A stretch of 31,620 nucleotides of DNA from an uncultured Duncaniella sp. (GTDB lineage: Bacteria; Bacteroidota; Bacteroidia; Bacteroidales; Muribaculaceae), in contig NZ_CAJTQC010000006.1 of the NCBI RefSeq assembly GCF_910578445.1, positions 100,716 to 132,335 on the forward strand. The letters run 5' to 3'. This document shows positions 15,215-23,300 of this stretch, piece by piece. Both the position numbers and the translations under genes were made by a program. The notes beneath the pieces were generated by a model. It was not told where the DNA came from, ran no database searches, and saw only the letters and a list, made by a program, of their open reading frames with translations. Every line of letters begins with the position of its first letter. The stretch's first letter is position 1.

Positions 15215-15247
15215 CGTCCCGGAGACCTCAAAGGTGATTCCGGGACG
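15215..15247 (-). terminator. terminator-like hairpin after the WG-repeat gene
   Basis: CGTCCCGGA (15215-15223) pairs perfectly with TCCGGGACG (15239-15247) around a 15-nt loop. It lies about 60 nt past the stop of the gene at 15310. The following minus-strand tract is T-rich but not a pure run. Confidence 0.6.
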
Positions 15248-15309
15248 GTCATATTGTGATTTGTGGCAGACCTAAAATATAGTTCTTAAATCCGGGCCTC
15301 TTTATTTAC

Positions 15310-17232
15310 TCATGAATTTACCGGTGTAGCCTCCTTGACGGGCGCAGGTGCTGTTGCCGGAGCGGCAGGCTGTTGCGCCGGAGTCACTGCCGGTGAGACC
15401 GGAGCCGGGACAGATGCCGGGACAGCAGCGGGACTCGTAGCTGTGGTTGTCGTGGTGTCGGCAGGGAGTGCCTGCGGCTCATATTCGGGCGTTCCGTCAA
15501 GAATGAAAGCAGGAACTCCGGGCACTTGTCTGATGGGGCTTACAGTCACATCGACCGACTTTCGGTTTGACTTCGGCTCAGGCTTTTCGAAAAGCATCTC
15601 GAACGGATATTCTATCGATGGACAGCCTACTTCAGTGATGCGGACTATAAAAGCGAGCTTCTCGCGGTCAATGCCGCCGATACGAAATCCATAGTGATTC
15701 TCCGTAATCTTGTTGAGAGGTATGGCATTCGCCTCATTAGTGATAAGCTCGACGGTCTTGAAATAGTTGGTCTCGTCGTTGCGGGCAACATCGGTCTTCA
15801 CAAGGTCGAATTCCACGCTGATTGTGTCGTTCGGAGCGAGGGTGAAGCGGTTGTTGGACAGTGTCACTTCGTAGTACTTCACATACCACTGCGGAATCTG
15901 CACCTTATAGTCTATAGATGTGAAACCGTTATATTTAAGCGCATAGGTATATTCCTGAGTCGAAAGAGTGTCGGTCAGATGGGGAGGTATCGACAGACGG
16001 CAATCATAGGTCAGAGTGTTGCGCTCGATGTTGTCGTTTTCGTGACGGCTCTCAATCTGAATCTCGCAATCGTCTGATTTGGAAACAATCGTGGCGTTGT
16101 TACACTTGATGTATGATGGCATCGATGCTGCAAGCTTGGCCGTATAGTAACGGTGGTTGAAGCCGATGTGCTCATTGTTGTTCAGGCGGAGTTTAATCTG
16201 ATTGTCAAGATCGAGATGTATGATGCCCCATTTGTCCTGAGGTTTTACCGCAGCAAACTGTCCCCCGAGAGGAATCACCTCGGCAAACTGCTGTGGAAGC
16301 ACAACTTCACCTTTATACTTCACACCGACCGAACCTTTTTCGCCGAAAGCTGAAAGATCGTTTGGTTTCTCCACTGTCTCCACCTTAGGCGGATTGTAGA
16401 CAAAGAGGTTGACACCGGCGTTCTCGATTTTGTCGAGCTGCACTTGTTTGTTGAAGTAGAAATATCCTGTTTTCGAACGAAGCAGATAGCCACCCTCGAC
16501 AGGATCGAGCGAACTGTTCTTCTCAAACTGCACTATGGTCTTTTTGCTTGCAAGGCTATCGGACGCCACAGGTATCGAAGTCAGAGAGTCAGTGAGCATA
16601 TATGCCTTGCGTTTGTAGACATACATGGCCTTTCCGTCGCGGAACGACGATATAAACGCCAAATCATCCTTTTTCAATTCATCCTTCTTGTCATACTCTC
16701 TGATATGTACAAGTGTCTGATTCCGGTTGATATAGGCATTGTAGGTGTCTTCGGGTTTCTTTTCGACATCCTCGTAGCAGACAACCGCCGCATAACCACC
16801 CGAGTAAGGCCTCAAACCGGCAAACGGGCCTGCGACAGAATTTCCGTCAGCATCGAGAAAATAGTAGTGAGTCCCCTTTTTCACCGTCAGGAATCCTTCG
16901 GAGAAAAATTCCATGTCGGGCACGAGCATATAGTTGGGGTCAACCTCAACTTTTTTACCCTCGGGATTCACAAAACCAACGAATTTCGATTCGTTGAAAA
17001 GCAACGCCTGACCGGAGTTAAAAGCGCCGATGCTGTCGTAGGCAATAGGAAGTAGCTGAGCGCCTTCGCCGTCAAGCAGACCATATTTGCCATTCTGGCA
17101 AACTTCCACCAGTCCGTTCTCACGCAGACGGATGGAGTCATAGTCGGGCATAACCTTCCAGTTTGCAATCTGAGCACTCGACGTCACGGCCGTTGTCATG
17201 AACAGAGCGGTTAGGATGTCGAATTTTTTCAT
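15310..17232 (-). CDS. secreted WG-repeat protein with Pro/Ala/Thr-rich tail
   Basis: I start this at the ATG at 17232, which gives a clean signal peptide (MKKFDILTALFMTTAVTSSAQ); the open frame's extra 27 residues upstream lack any such feature. The N-terminal ~330 residues contain WG-like repeats, each pairing a GKYGLLD / GFVNPEGK / YYFLDADG type strand with an xAYDSI or FxGLRPYSGGYAAV turn, as in beta-propeller-like WG proteins; a further one is KWGIIHLD. The middle (about 370-580) is a beta-rich region I do not recognise, with a CPSIEYPFEM strand near its end. The last ~55 residues are low complexity, rich in P, A, T and V. It is probably exported to the periplasm or surface. Function unknown. 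Confidence 0.8.
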   Translation of the reverse strand: MKKFDILTALFMTTAVTSSAQIANWKVMPDYDSIRLRENGLVEVCQNGKYGLLDGEGAQLLPIAYDSIGAFNSGQALLFNESKFVGFVNPEGKKVEVDPNYMLVPDMEFFSEGFLTVKKGTHYYFLDADGNSVAGPFAGLRPYSGGYAAVVCYEDVEKKPEDTYNAYINRNQTLVHIREYDKKDELKKDDLAFISSFRDGKAMYVYKRKAYMLTDSLTSIPVASDSLASKKTIVQFEKNSSLDPVEGGYLLRSKTGYFYFNKQVQLDKIENAGVNLFVYNPPKVETVEKPNDLSAFGEKGSVGVKYKGEVVLPQQFAEVIPLGGQFAAVKPQDKWGIIHLDLDNQIKLRLNNNEHIGFNHRYYTAKLAASMPSYIKCNNATIVSKSDDCEIQIESRHENDNIERNTLTYDCRLSIPPHLTDTLSTQEYTYALKYNGFTSIDYKVQIPQWYVKYYEVTLSNNRFTLAPNDTISVEFDLVKTDVARNDETNYFKTVELITNEANAIPLNKITENHYGFRIGGIDREKLAFIVRITEVGCPSIEYPFEMLFEKPEPKSNRKSVDVTVSPIRQVPGVPAFILDGTPEYEPQALPADTTTTTATSPAAVPASVPAPVSPAVTPAQQPAAPATAPAPVKEATPVNS

Positions 17233-17332
17233 TTTAATGAATTTATGTGTAAATTTTATTTTTTTGTTGAATGCGTGAGGCTGCTTTAATGTGAGAACTA
17301 AAGGCCTATACATATATAATAATAGTAGTCAA

Positions 17333-18157
17333 CTATTTGTTTTCAGGGTAATCAAATTTTTTGCGATAGAACATAAAGTCACGTCCAAGGTATTTCTCGC
17401 GGACAGTAGGATTTTCGGCAAGTTCCTCGGATGTGCCTTGAAACAGAATCTTGCCTTCAAACAGCAGATAGGCGCGGTCGGTGATTCGAAGCGTCTCCTG
17501 CGCATTATGGTCAGTGATAAGGATGCCGATGTTTTTCTCCTTGAGATGGTAGACCACCGACTGGATATCCTCGACGGCAATAGGGTCGACACCGGCAAAC
17601 GGTTCGTCGAGCATGATGAACTTAGGGTCGATGGCCAGACAGCGGGCAATCTCAGTGCGGCGGCGCTCGCCACCCGACAACTGGTCGCCGAGATTGTGGC
17701 GCACTTTCTCAAGACTGAATTCCGCTATAAGGCTTTCAAGTTTGTCGCGCTGATATTCGGCTGAAGTATCGGTCATCTGAAGGACGGCCTTGATGTTGTT
17801 TTCGACCGAAAGCTTACGGAATACGCTCGGCTCTTGCGCGAGATAGCCGATGCCGTTCTGGGCACGCTTGTAGACAGGATATTTCGTGATGTTGAGATCG
17901 TTGAGAAATATCTGTCCCTCATTCGGGGTGATAAGCCCCACGGTCATATAGAAAGTCGTGGTCTTCCCGGCTCCGTTTGGGCCGAGGAGACCGACGATTT
18001 CACCTTGTGTGACGTTAATCGAGACGTGGTTGGCCACGGTTCGCTTGCCGTATTTCTTGACAAGATTGTCGGTGCGGAGCACCATTTTGTCAGGAGTGCC
18101 GACAGGATAATCGCGCACAGGCTCTGACGGAGCTGTTTCTGGTTGCTTTTCTTCCAT
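17333..18157 (-). CDS. lptB: LPS export ABC transporter ATP-binding protein
   Basis: LptB powers extraction of lipopolysaccharide from the inner membrane, working with LptF/LptG. All ABC motifs are in place: Walker A GPNGAGKTT at 59-67, Q-loop in GYLAQEPSVFRKLS, signature LSGGE at 160-164, Walker B FIMLDEP at 180-186 and the switch histidine in ITDHN (H217). The LptB-specific GYLAQEPSVFRKL and RAYLLFEGKI segments make this assignment secure. The 274-residue length includes a ~24-residue acidic/polar N-terminal extension (MEEKQPETAPSEP...) not found in E. coli LptB. It lies 47 nt after udk on the same strand and is probably co-transcribed with it. Confidence 0.95.
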   Translation of the reverse strand: MEEKQPETAPSEPVRDYPVGTPDKMVLRTDNLVKKYGKRTVANHVSINVTQGEIVGLLGPNGAGKTTTFYMTVGLITPNEGQIFLNDLNITKYPVYKRAQNGIGYLAQEPSVFRKLSVENNIKAVLQMTDTSAEYQRDKLESLIAEFSLEKVRHNLGDQLSGGERRRTEIARCLAIDPKFIMLDEPFAGVDPIAVEDIQSVVYHLKEKNIGILITDHNAQETLRITDRAYLLFEGKILFQGTSEELAENPTVREKYLGRDFMFYRKKFDYPENK

Positions 18158-18204
18158 AAAGGGGAGTTAGAGACTGTGGATGTTTTTTGAGACTGTTAAA
18201 AATT

Positions 18205-18822
18205 TTATTGCACCCGGCGCAGACGCGACTCTATGTAGTCGGTCAGCAACTGTATGGCAACGACGTTGCTTCCGCCCTGAGGCACAATCAGATCTGCATA
18301 GCGCTTAGACGGTTCGATATACATCTCGTGCATAGGCTTCAACACATCCTGATAGCGATTCAGAACCATTATCGGAGTGCGTCCGCGCTCCACACAGTCA
18401 CGGGCGATGACACGGATAAGACGCTCGTCGGCATCAGCATCGACAAAGACCTTAACGTCCATCATTTCACGCAACACGGGGTCTGTCAGCACCAGAATGC
18501 CTTCGACAATCACAACCTCGCGCGGAGCGACGGTCACCGTTTCCTCCTGACGTGTGCATGTCAGATAGGAATATGTCGGCATTTCAATGTCGCGTCCCTC
18601 CTTGAGCTGACGGATGTGTTCGACAAGCAGACTCCACTCGATGGCCGCCGGTTCGTCAAAATTAATCTTGCTACGTTCCTCGACGGGGATATGACTGGAA
18701 TCCTTATAGTAGGAATCCTGCGGTAGCACAGCAACCTCTCCGGCCGGGAGACTGTTGATAATCTTGTTGACGACGGTGGTCTTTCCTGAGCCGGTCCCGC
18801 CGGCTATGCCTATTATTAACAT
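18205..18822 (-). CDS. udk: uridine kinase
   Basis: Udk phosphorylates uridine and cytidine to their monophosphates in pyrimidine salvage. The 205-residue protein is full length: Walker A GGTGSGKTT at 9-17, the PQDSYYKD motif, NFDEPAAIEW, the TYSYLTCTR segment and VVIVEGILVLTD, then RLIRVIARDCVERGR of the lid region. The ATG at 18822 lies just after a consensus promoter. lptB follows 47 nt downstream. Confidence 0.96.
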   Translation of the reverse strand: MLIIGIAGGTGSGKTTVVNKIINSLPAGEVAVLPQDSYYKDSSHIPVEERSKINFDEPAAIEWSLLVEHIRQLKEGRDIEMPTYSYLTCTRQEETVTVAPREVVIVEGILVLTDPVLREMMDVKVFVDADADERLIRVIARDCVERGRTPIMVLNRYQDVLKPMHEMYIEPSKRYADLIVPQGGSNVVAIQLLTDYIESRLRRVQ

Positions 18823-18845
18823 AATTATTTTATTCTATATTTCTG

Positions 18846-18877
18846 CAAAGTTAACAGCCTTAGAGCGATTATCCAAA
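18846..18877 (-). promoter_or_regulatory. promoter of udk-lptB
   Basis: On the minus strand TTTG (18877-18874), 20 nt, TAACTTTG (18853-18846); both boxes exact, with about 23 nt to the udk ATG. An 8-bp direct repeat CGAGCCTC (18879-18886 and 18903-18910) sits just upstream and could be a regulator site. Confidence 0.75.
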
Positions 18878-18943
18878 TCGAGCCTCGAAAAAATTTGTCG
18901 GCCGAGCCTCTTGAATCCCCTGAATATTATTGTCTGACAGCTT

Positions 18944-20158
18944 CTAAAACACGCTCTTGATTATAACGCTGTTGGCTCTGTCGACCACGGATGTGTCAAG
19001 CGATGCGAGATAAATCCGGGTGGTCGATTCGGAGGCATGCCCCATGCCGGCACTTATGACTGAAACCGGGATGTTTTTTGTCTGTGCTATTGACGCCCAT
19101 GAATGCCGGGCGCAATACAGAGTGATGGCCGACTGGCTTCCTATCATAAGAGCAATCTTTTTCAGGCTGCGATTGATACGATAGGCGACATTACGATAGG
19201 CCGCATATGAATCCGACCCGCCACTGCGGAAGACAGGCAGCAGATATGGACTGGATGATGATGGATATTTATCGACTATCGACTGCATCTCGTGAGTCCA
19301 TGCGATGCATAGTTTCTGTCCGGTTTTACGACGGCGGTAGGCCACATATCCGTCCCGTAGATCCGACTTGCGCAGATAGGCCATGTCGATCAGACTCATC
19401 CCGCGCATATAGAAACTCAGCATGAATATATCGCGTGCATACTCAAGATGTGGAGTCGATGCGAGCGGCAGACGGCTTATGCGACGTATATCCACCAGAG
19501 GGAGAGCACGTTTGCGTGTGTTGTCAACGCCGGTATAGACCTTCTTGAATGGTGATTTCTGCTCTATTCCACCGCGTTCGACAGCACGGTTATAGACAGC
19601 ACGGAGTATGCGCATGTAAAACGAAGTCGTGTTGGGTGTCAGCCCGCGGTCACGCAGATAATCCTCATAGCCAATCACAACATCCTGCGTCAATGCGTCA
19701 AGCATAATGTCGCGCCCTTCGCGAAAACGGCTGAAGCTCCTGAGTGCGGCCACATAGGTCTCGGCCGTACGTATGCGCCGTCGATGCCTCAGCAATGTTA
19801 TCTGGGCCGTCATAAACGAAAACAGCGAATAGTCAAGCATAAAAAGTCTGTAGGCATCGAAAATTTCATCTACCGTGTAGTCATGTGATGACGCTTCGAG
19901 CACGGAAATGATTCTTTTCAACCGTGCCAAATCAAGCATAAGAGCTTCACGGCAGACTGACACCACCGCAAGGCGCGACGGATTGTCGGGAATCACCGGA
20001 CGTTCACGCCTCCTGTCCCATTCGGCAGGCAGCAGACCATAGCCGGTGTTAATTGTCCGCGTACGTGACTTATGTGTTATCTGAATTGAAATACGGCCTT
20101 CGGCCTGATTGTCTGAGACGCCTTTCGGCTGCTGATATCTGAGTCTTATTGAAGCCAT
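18944..20158 (-). CDS. tyrosine recombinase (phage integrase family), stand-alone
   Basis: The 404-residue protein has the three-part layout of Bacteroidetes integrases: an N-terminal arm-binding region (about 1-50, RISIQITHKSRTRTINTGY), a SAM-like core-binding domain (about 95-200) and a C-terminal catalytic domain. Catalytic residues are all present: R252 in FYMRGMSLIDMAYL, K278 in RRRKTGQ, R351 in YCARHSW, H374 in GMGHAS and nucleophile Y383 in TRIYL. It should therefore be active. There are no other mobile-element genes next to it: udk lies on one side and a PAP2 gene on the other. I found no clear att duplication. Lone enzymes of this type in Bacteroides can invert nearby promoters, but no target inverted repeat is obvious here. 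Confidence 0.92.
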   Translation of the reverse strand: MASIRLRYQQPKGVSDNQAEGRISIQITHKSRTRTINTGYGLLPAEWDRRRERPVIPDNPSRLAVVSVCREALMLDLARLKRIISVLEASSHDYTVDEIFDAYRLFMLDYSLFSFMTAQITLLRHRRRIRTAETYVAALRSFSRFREGRDIMLDALTQDVVIGYEDYLRDRGLTPNTTSFYMRILRAVYNRAVERGGIEQKSPFKKVYTGVDNTRKRALPLVDIRRISRLPLASTPHLEYARDIFMLSFYMRGMSLIDMAYLRKSDLRDGYVAYRRRKTGQKLCIAWTHEMQSIVDKYPSSSSPYLLPVFRSGGSDSYAAYRNVAYRINRSLKKIALMIGSQSAITLYCARHSWASIAQTKNIPVSVISAGMGHASESTTRIYLASLDTSVVDRANSVIIKSVF

Positions 20159-20254
20159 GATTTCTATAGATTTTTTTGCCCCAAGTTACTAACAACTTCA
20201 CATTATGACGTACACAAAATCGGGTCAAGACATCGACGGCACGTCATGTGAGGG

Positions 20255-20286
20255 TTTGCTTATCATGATACAATTAGCTAATTTTG
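20255..20286 (+). promoter_or_regulatory. promoter of the PAP2-phosphatase gene
   Basis: TTTG (20255-20258), 20 nt, TAATTTTG (20279-20286): both boxes exact. The leader to the ATG at 20404 would be about 110 nt. The rest of 20159-20254 shows only a weak 7-bp inverted repeat (20205-20211 with 20241-20247) upstream of the recombinase. Confidence 0.7.
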
Positions 20287-20403
20287 CGAAGCGGAACAAT
20301 CTTCATGACAATGAATCCGTTCTGAGGTTTTCACGGAAGACGGCTTTTTCTATGACTTTTCACCAATCATAAATCCGGCCCTTCCTTATCCCCTATTGCG
20401 CTA

Positions 20404-21351
20404 ATGCTTAATAAATTCACAAGGTTCACGCTCCTGCCGGCACTCCTCTCGTCAGCAATCAGACTCTCTGCATCAACTCTATCCGACACAACTGCAACCG
20501 TCACCCGCAATCCTATTGAAATTTCCATGTCGGCAGCCTCGTCACTGGCTGTCAACGCCGCTCTGACAGAACTGCTGAAACGTTCGGTGGACAGGATGCG
20601 CCCAAACGGCGAAGACAGCCATTCGTTCCCATCGCGCCACACATCGTGGGCATTCACGGCATCGACCATTCTGTCAAACGAACTTTACAACCATTCTCCG
20701 TGGTGGGCTGTCGGCGCTCAGGCTGCGGCATCGGCTGTAGGCTTTCAGCGTGTTGCCACCCGTCACCACTATGGCTCAGACGTCATTGCGGGAGCAGGAC
20801 TCGGCATCGTCTCCACACAGTTCTCCTACTGGCTTTGCGGCAAGTTACTGAACCACAAGGCTGAAAAGCGCCTCCCGGTATCAGACAATGATTTCCGGCC
20901 GTCGGTCGCGATGACAAGTGAAGCTGTCTTCAACATGGGTTCGGATATTGCCACCGGATTCGGAGTCGCAATCAAAGGCCTTCTGCCATTGTCACCCCTC
21001 TGGGGACTTGCCATGACGCTTCGCGGAAACACCGCTCCGGTTGTCGTCAACGATACATATCTAAATCCTCTCAACGCCTATGGCGCATCGGTGGGTGCTG
21101 CCGGTCATTTCAGGCTGCCGGTCAAAGCCTTGGCCATAGAAACCACCCTACAGGCAGGTATGATGCGCCTCCTTGCGGTAAAAGGATGGCCGCACAGTCG
21201 CTATGGCTTCGAAGGCGACATCGACACTTCGCTAAACTGGCGTCTGACACCGTCATTTGCCTTCGCCGCAACCATCGGCTACAGGATTGTCTCGACTCCG
21301 TCAGCCGTCTCCGCCATGACATTCGGCATAAGTTCCATCGCCGTATTCTGA
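20404..21351 (+). CDS. PAP2-family phosphatase with barrel-like C-terminal half
   Basis: The N-terminal half carries the three PAP2 phosphatase motifs: K59-x6-R66-P67, SFPSRH at 74-79 and R116-x5-H122-x3-D126. The enzyme should hydrolyse a phosphate or pyrophosphate from a lipid or similar substrate on the periplasmic side. It begins with a signal-like stretch (MLNKFTRFTLLPALLSSAIRLSAS). The C-terminal ~165 residues are unusual: repeated short amphipathic strands (GFGVAIKG, LAMTLRG, AIETTLQAGM, AFAATIGYRIV) ending in IAVF, as in outer-membrane barrel proteins. The whole may be a phosphatase tethered to the outer membrane; that is inference. It is followed 41 nt later by the FlaR-like gene. 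Confidence 0.87.
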   Translation: MLNKFTRFTLLPALLSSAIRLSASTLSDTTATVTRNPIEISMSAASSLAVNAALTELLKRSVDRMRPNGEDSHSFPSRHTSWAFTASTILSNELYNHSPWWAVGAQAAASAVGFQRVATRHHYGSDVIAGAGLGIVSTQFSYWLCGKLLNHKAEKRLPVSDNDFRPSVAMTSEAVFNMGSDIATGFGVAIKGLLPLSPLWGLAMTLRGNTAPVVVNDTYLNPLNAYGASVGAAGHFRLPVKALAIETTLQAGMMRLLAVKGWPHSRYGFEGDIDTSLNWRLTPSFAFAATIGYRIVSTPSAVSAMTFGISSIAVF

Positions 21352-21392
21352 CCACATTATTAATAAATCACAATTAATAAATCACGATATTG

Positions 21393-21881
21393 ATGAACAA
21401 AGTCTTAGTAATCGGATGTCCCGGTGCGGGAAAAAGTACATTTTCCCGAAAACTGGCACGAAAGACAGGTCTACCGCTCCACTATCTTGACATGTTGTGG
21501 CACAGACCCGACCGCACGACAGTCGCTCCTGATGAATTTGACCGGAATCTGCAAAAGATATTCACAACAGACCGTTGGATTATCGACGGCAATTATATAC
21601 GCACACTTGATATGCGTCTCAACGAGTGCGACACAGTGTTTTTCTTCAATCTCCCTATCGACGTATGCCTTGCAGGAGTGGAAGCCCGTATGGGAAAGCC
21701 GAGAGAAGACATGCCTTGGACTGAGAATGAATGGGACGAAGAATTCCGCCAATGGATTCTGGATTTTCCGAAAGACCAACTGCCACTCATCAGACAACTT
21801 CTCGAATCACACAAATCCAACCGCCGCATCATACAATTTTGCTCCAGACAAGAAGCCGACGATTTTATCAACACTTTATAG
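21393..21881 (+). CDS. FlaR-like / adenylate-kinase-like P-loop protein
   Basis: The 162-residue protein has a P-loop GCPGAGKST at about residues 8-16, a YLDMLWHRPD segment, a WIIDGNY motif and an FNLPIDVCLAG strand, which together match small P-loop proteins often annotated as DNA topology modulation protein FlaR or as adenylate-kinase-like. They are probably small-molecule kinases; the substrate is unknown and the topology name is historical. An ATG at 21393 is used; the open frame's TTG is one codon earlier. Base composition becomes more AT-rich toward the end and into the following gap. Confidence 0.85.
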   Translation: MNKVLVIGCPGAGKSTFSRKLARKTGLPLHYLDMLWHRPDRTTVAPDEFDRNLQKIFTTDRWIIDGNYIRTLDMRLNECDTVFFFNLPIDVCLAGVEARMGKPREDMPWTENEWDEEFRQWILDFPKDQLPLIRQLLESHKSNRRIIQFCSRQEADDFINTL

Positions 21882-21954
21882 GGCAATCATAAATTACTAC
21901 ATTCAGAGTCTGTTTCACACTCCACTATAATATTATATTTTCCTATAAAAAATC

Positions 21955-22119
21955 ATGGGCTATAAATTAACGCCAACGATAATGGAGAAATATGCCTGTG
22001 AGGGAGCGCACAATAAACTACTGTTTCATAAGCATTTGCACATCACTCCAGACAAGAAAAAGCATTTATCTAAAAATTTTTTCGCTTTTTTTGTTACAAT
22101 CCGAAGCATGCTCCGTTAA
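21955..22119 (+). CDS. 54-codon frame over the sigma-factor promoter (doubtful)
   Basis: An ATG at 21955 opens a 54-residue frame, MGYKLTPTIMEKYACEGAH..., ending RSMLR before TAA. Its 3' half is the promoter-like tract of the next operon (AT-rich followed by GTTACAA and CCGTTAAG), so the coding look may be an accident of that DNA. I do not recognise the sequence. It is listed because the 351-bp gap 21882-22232 otherwise holds no gene. Confidence 0.15.
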   Translation: MGYKLTPTIMEKYACEGAHNKLLFHKHLHITPDKKKHLSKNFFAFFVTIRSMLR

Positions 22120-22120
22120 G
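22093..22120 (+). promoter_or_regulatory. putative ECF-type promoter of the sigma-factor operon
   Basis: GTTACAA (22093-22099) followed after about 14 nt by CGTTAAG (22114-22120), behind a T-rich tract, resembles promoters placed before ECF sigma genes in Bacteroidales, and differs from the TTTG/TAnnTTTG type seen elsewhere in the window. This suggests self-regulation by the encoded sigma factor. Confidence 0.45.
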
Positions 22121-22127
22121 ATAAGTG

Positions 22128-22175
22128 AAAGCCACTTCAAAAGAGGTTAAAAAAACTCCCCCGGCGAGTGGCTTT
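22128..22175 (+). promoter_or_regulatory. leader hairpin ahead of the sigma-factor gene
   Basis: AAAGCCACT (22128-22136) and AGTGGCTTT (22167-22175) form a 9-bp perfect stem with a 30-nt loop. It lies between the putative promoter and the start codon at 22233, so it would form in the 5' leader of the message. Confidence 0.5.
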
Positions 22176-22232
22176 TGCGAGTCTGAGACATCAGCCGTTA
22201 CCATTTTCAGTTAAATTCATCAACAAAAACAA

Positions 22233-22739
22233 GTGGCTACAGATATTCTGACATCAACCTTCATGGCATTCCGGGCAAAACTCCGCAGTGTGGCTGCCGG
22301 GATTGCCGGAACTGACGAAGCTGACGATATCATTCATGATGCGTTCTGCCGTCTGTGGTCACGGCATCCGCTCATCGACGATGAGAAAGAGGCCTTGAAA
22401 CTCAGCTACACGGCTGTCCGCAATTCGGCCATCGACTCCTACAGGCGCTCGACAAGCCGACCGACAGTCTCAATCGAGGAATCGTCCTACATGCTTGAGA
22501 CTGACGATGAGACCGAAACCGCCAAGGAAAGGCAACAGACTTATGAAGCCGTCATAAATCTGAGCCGCAGGATTCTCAACGAACGGCAATTCGCAGTGTT
22601 CGAACTCCACGACATCAAAGGACTCGGATATGAGGAAGTTGCCGAGACACTCGGAATGACTCAGGAAAATGTACGTGTGACCCTCAGCAGGGCACGCAAA
22701 TCAATCAGAGAAATCTATCGTAAAACCCAGACAGTATGA
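22233..22739 (+). CDS. ECF-type RNA polymerase sigma factor
   Basis: The 168-residue protein has the two-domain form of extracytoplasmic-function sigma factors: region 2 with DEADDIIHDAFCRLWSRHP (about residues 28-46) and AVRNSAIDSYRR, and region 4 with YEEVAETLGMTQENVRVTLSRARKSIREI (about 133-161) as the helix-turn-helix for the -35 element. The start is a GTG at 22233; an ATG at residue 11 (22263) is possible. The end overlaps the next gene by 4 nt (ATGA), so the pair is translationally coupled, as expected for a sigma factor and its regulator. Confidence 0.93.
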   Translation: MATDILTSTFMAFRAKLRSVAAGIAGTDEADDIIHDAFCRLWSRHPLIDDEKEALKLSYTAVRNSAIDSYRRSTSRPTVSIEESSYMLETDDETETAKERQQTYEAVINLSRRILNERQFAVFELHDIKGLGYEEVAETLGMTQENVRVTLSRARKSIREIYRKTQTV

Positions 22740-23260
22740 AACAGCATGATATAACTCTCCCGGAGCTTCTCGAACTAATCGAACGCTTCTATGATTGCTC
22801 GCTTTCAGACGAGGAAGAGAGACAATTACGCGTCGCCATATCGTCGACATCATTTTCGCATCCTTCCATCGACGAGGCGAAGGCATTGATGGGATTCCGT
22901 CGGCCGGATGCAACAACCCGGAAAAATGCCACTCCCGTCCGTCAGTCCTACACTCCACGCCGTCGTTCCAACATCCGTATGCCTCTCAGCATCGCAGCTG
23001 CTCTCGCCATACTCCTCACTCTCGGCATCAACCTGACCGACAGCCGGACACAGGGCAACGGCAGCGATGGAAAATGTATAGCATATACCAACGGGAAATG
23101 TATCACGGACGAAAACGATATCATCAGGCTTCTGACCGACGACCTTCGCGAATTTGACGACGCCGTCAATGACTCCGACCAATCATTTGCCGACGAACTC
23201 GGCGACATAGCCCCTATCATCGAGACTTATGAGTCGCCGATTGATTTTTCCGACATATAA
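22736..23260 (+). CDS. single-pass membrane protein, probable anti-sigma factor
   Basis: The 174-residue protein has an acidic cytoplasmic N-terminal region with ELLELIERFYDCSLSDEEERQLR, reminiscent of the short sigma-binding segment of Bacteroidetes anti-sigma factors, then one transmembrane helix (about residues 82-99, MPLSIAAALAILLTLGI) and an acidic ~70-residue outer domain. There is no FecR domain. The 4-nt overlap with the sigma gene supports the role, which is otherwise inferred from topology and position. The outer domain has two GKCI segments with cysteines at about 113 and 121 that might form a disulfide. Confidence 0.7.
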   Translation: MKQHDITLPELLELIERFYDCSLSDEEERQLRVAISSTSFSHPSIDEAKALMGFRRPDATTRKNATPVRQSYTPRRRSNIRMPLSIAAALAILLTLGINLTDSRTQGNGSDGKCIAYTNGKCITDENDIIRLLTDDLREFDDAVNDSDQSFADELGDIAPIIETYESPIDFSDI

Positions 23261-23300
23261 TCCGACCATCACCTCAACGCTCAATAAATCAATTTTCAAT

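Noticed and set aside
16444..17055. 203-codon plus-strand frame antisense to the WG-repeat gene
   Set aside because: No domain and no promoter; the minus-strand frame is 640 codons long with a signal peptide and repeats.
18879..18910. 8-bp direct repeats CGAGCCTC as recombinase crossover sites
   Set aside because: They are direct, very short, and flank the udk promoter; they may be regulator half-sites or chance, and no second set was found on the other side of the recombinase.
20205..20247. 7-bp inverted repeat upstream of the recombinase as an invertible promoter
   Set aside because: The arms are too short and the 29-bp spacer holds no promoter in either direction; the PAP2 promoter lies outside it.
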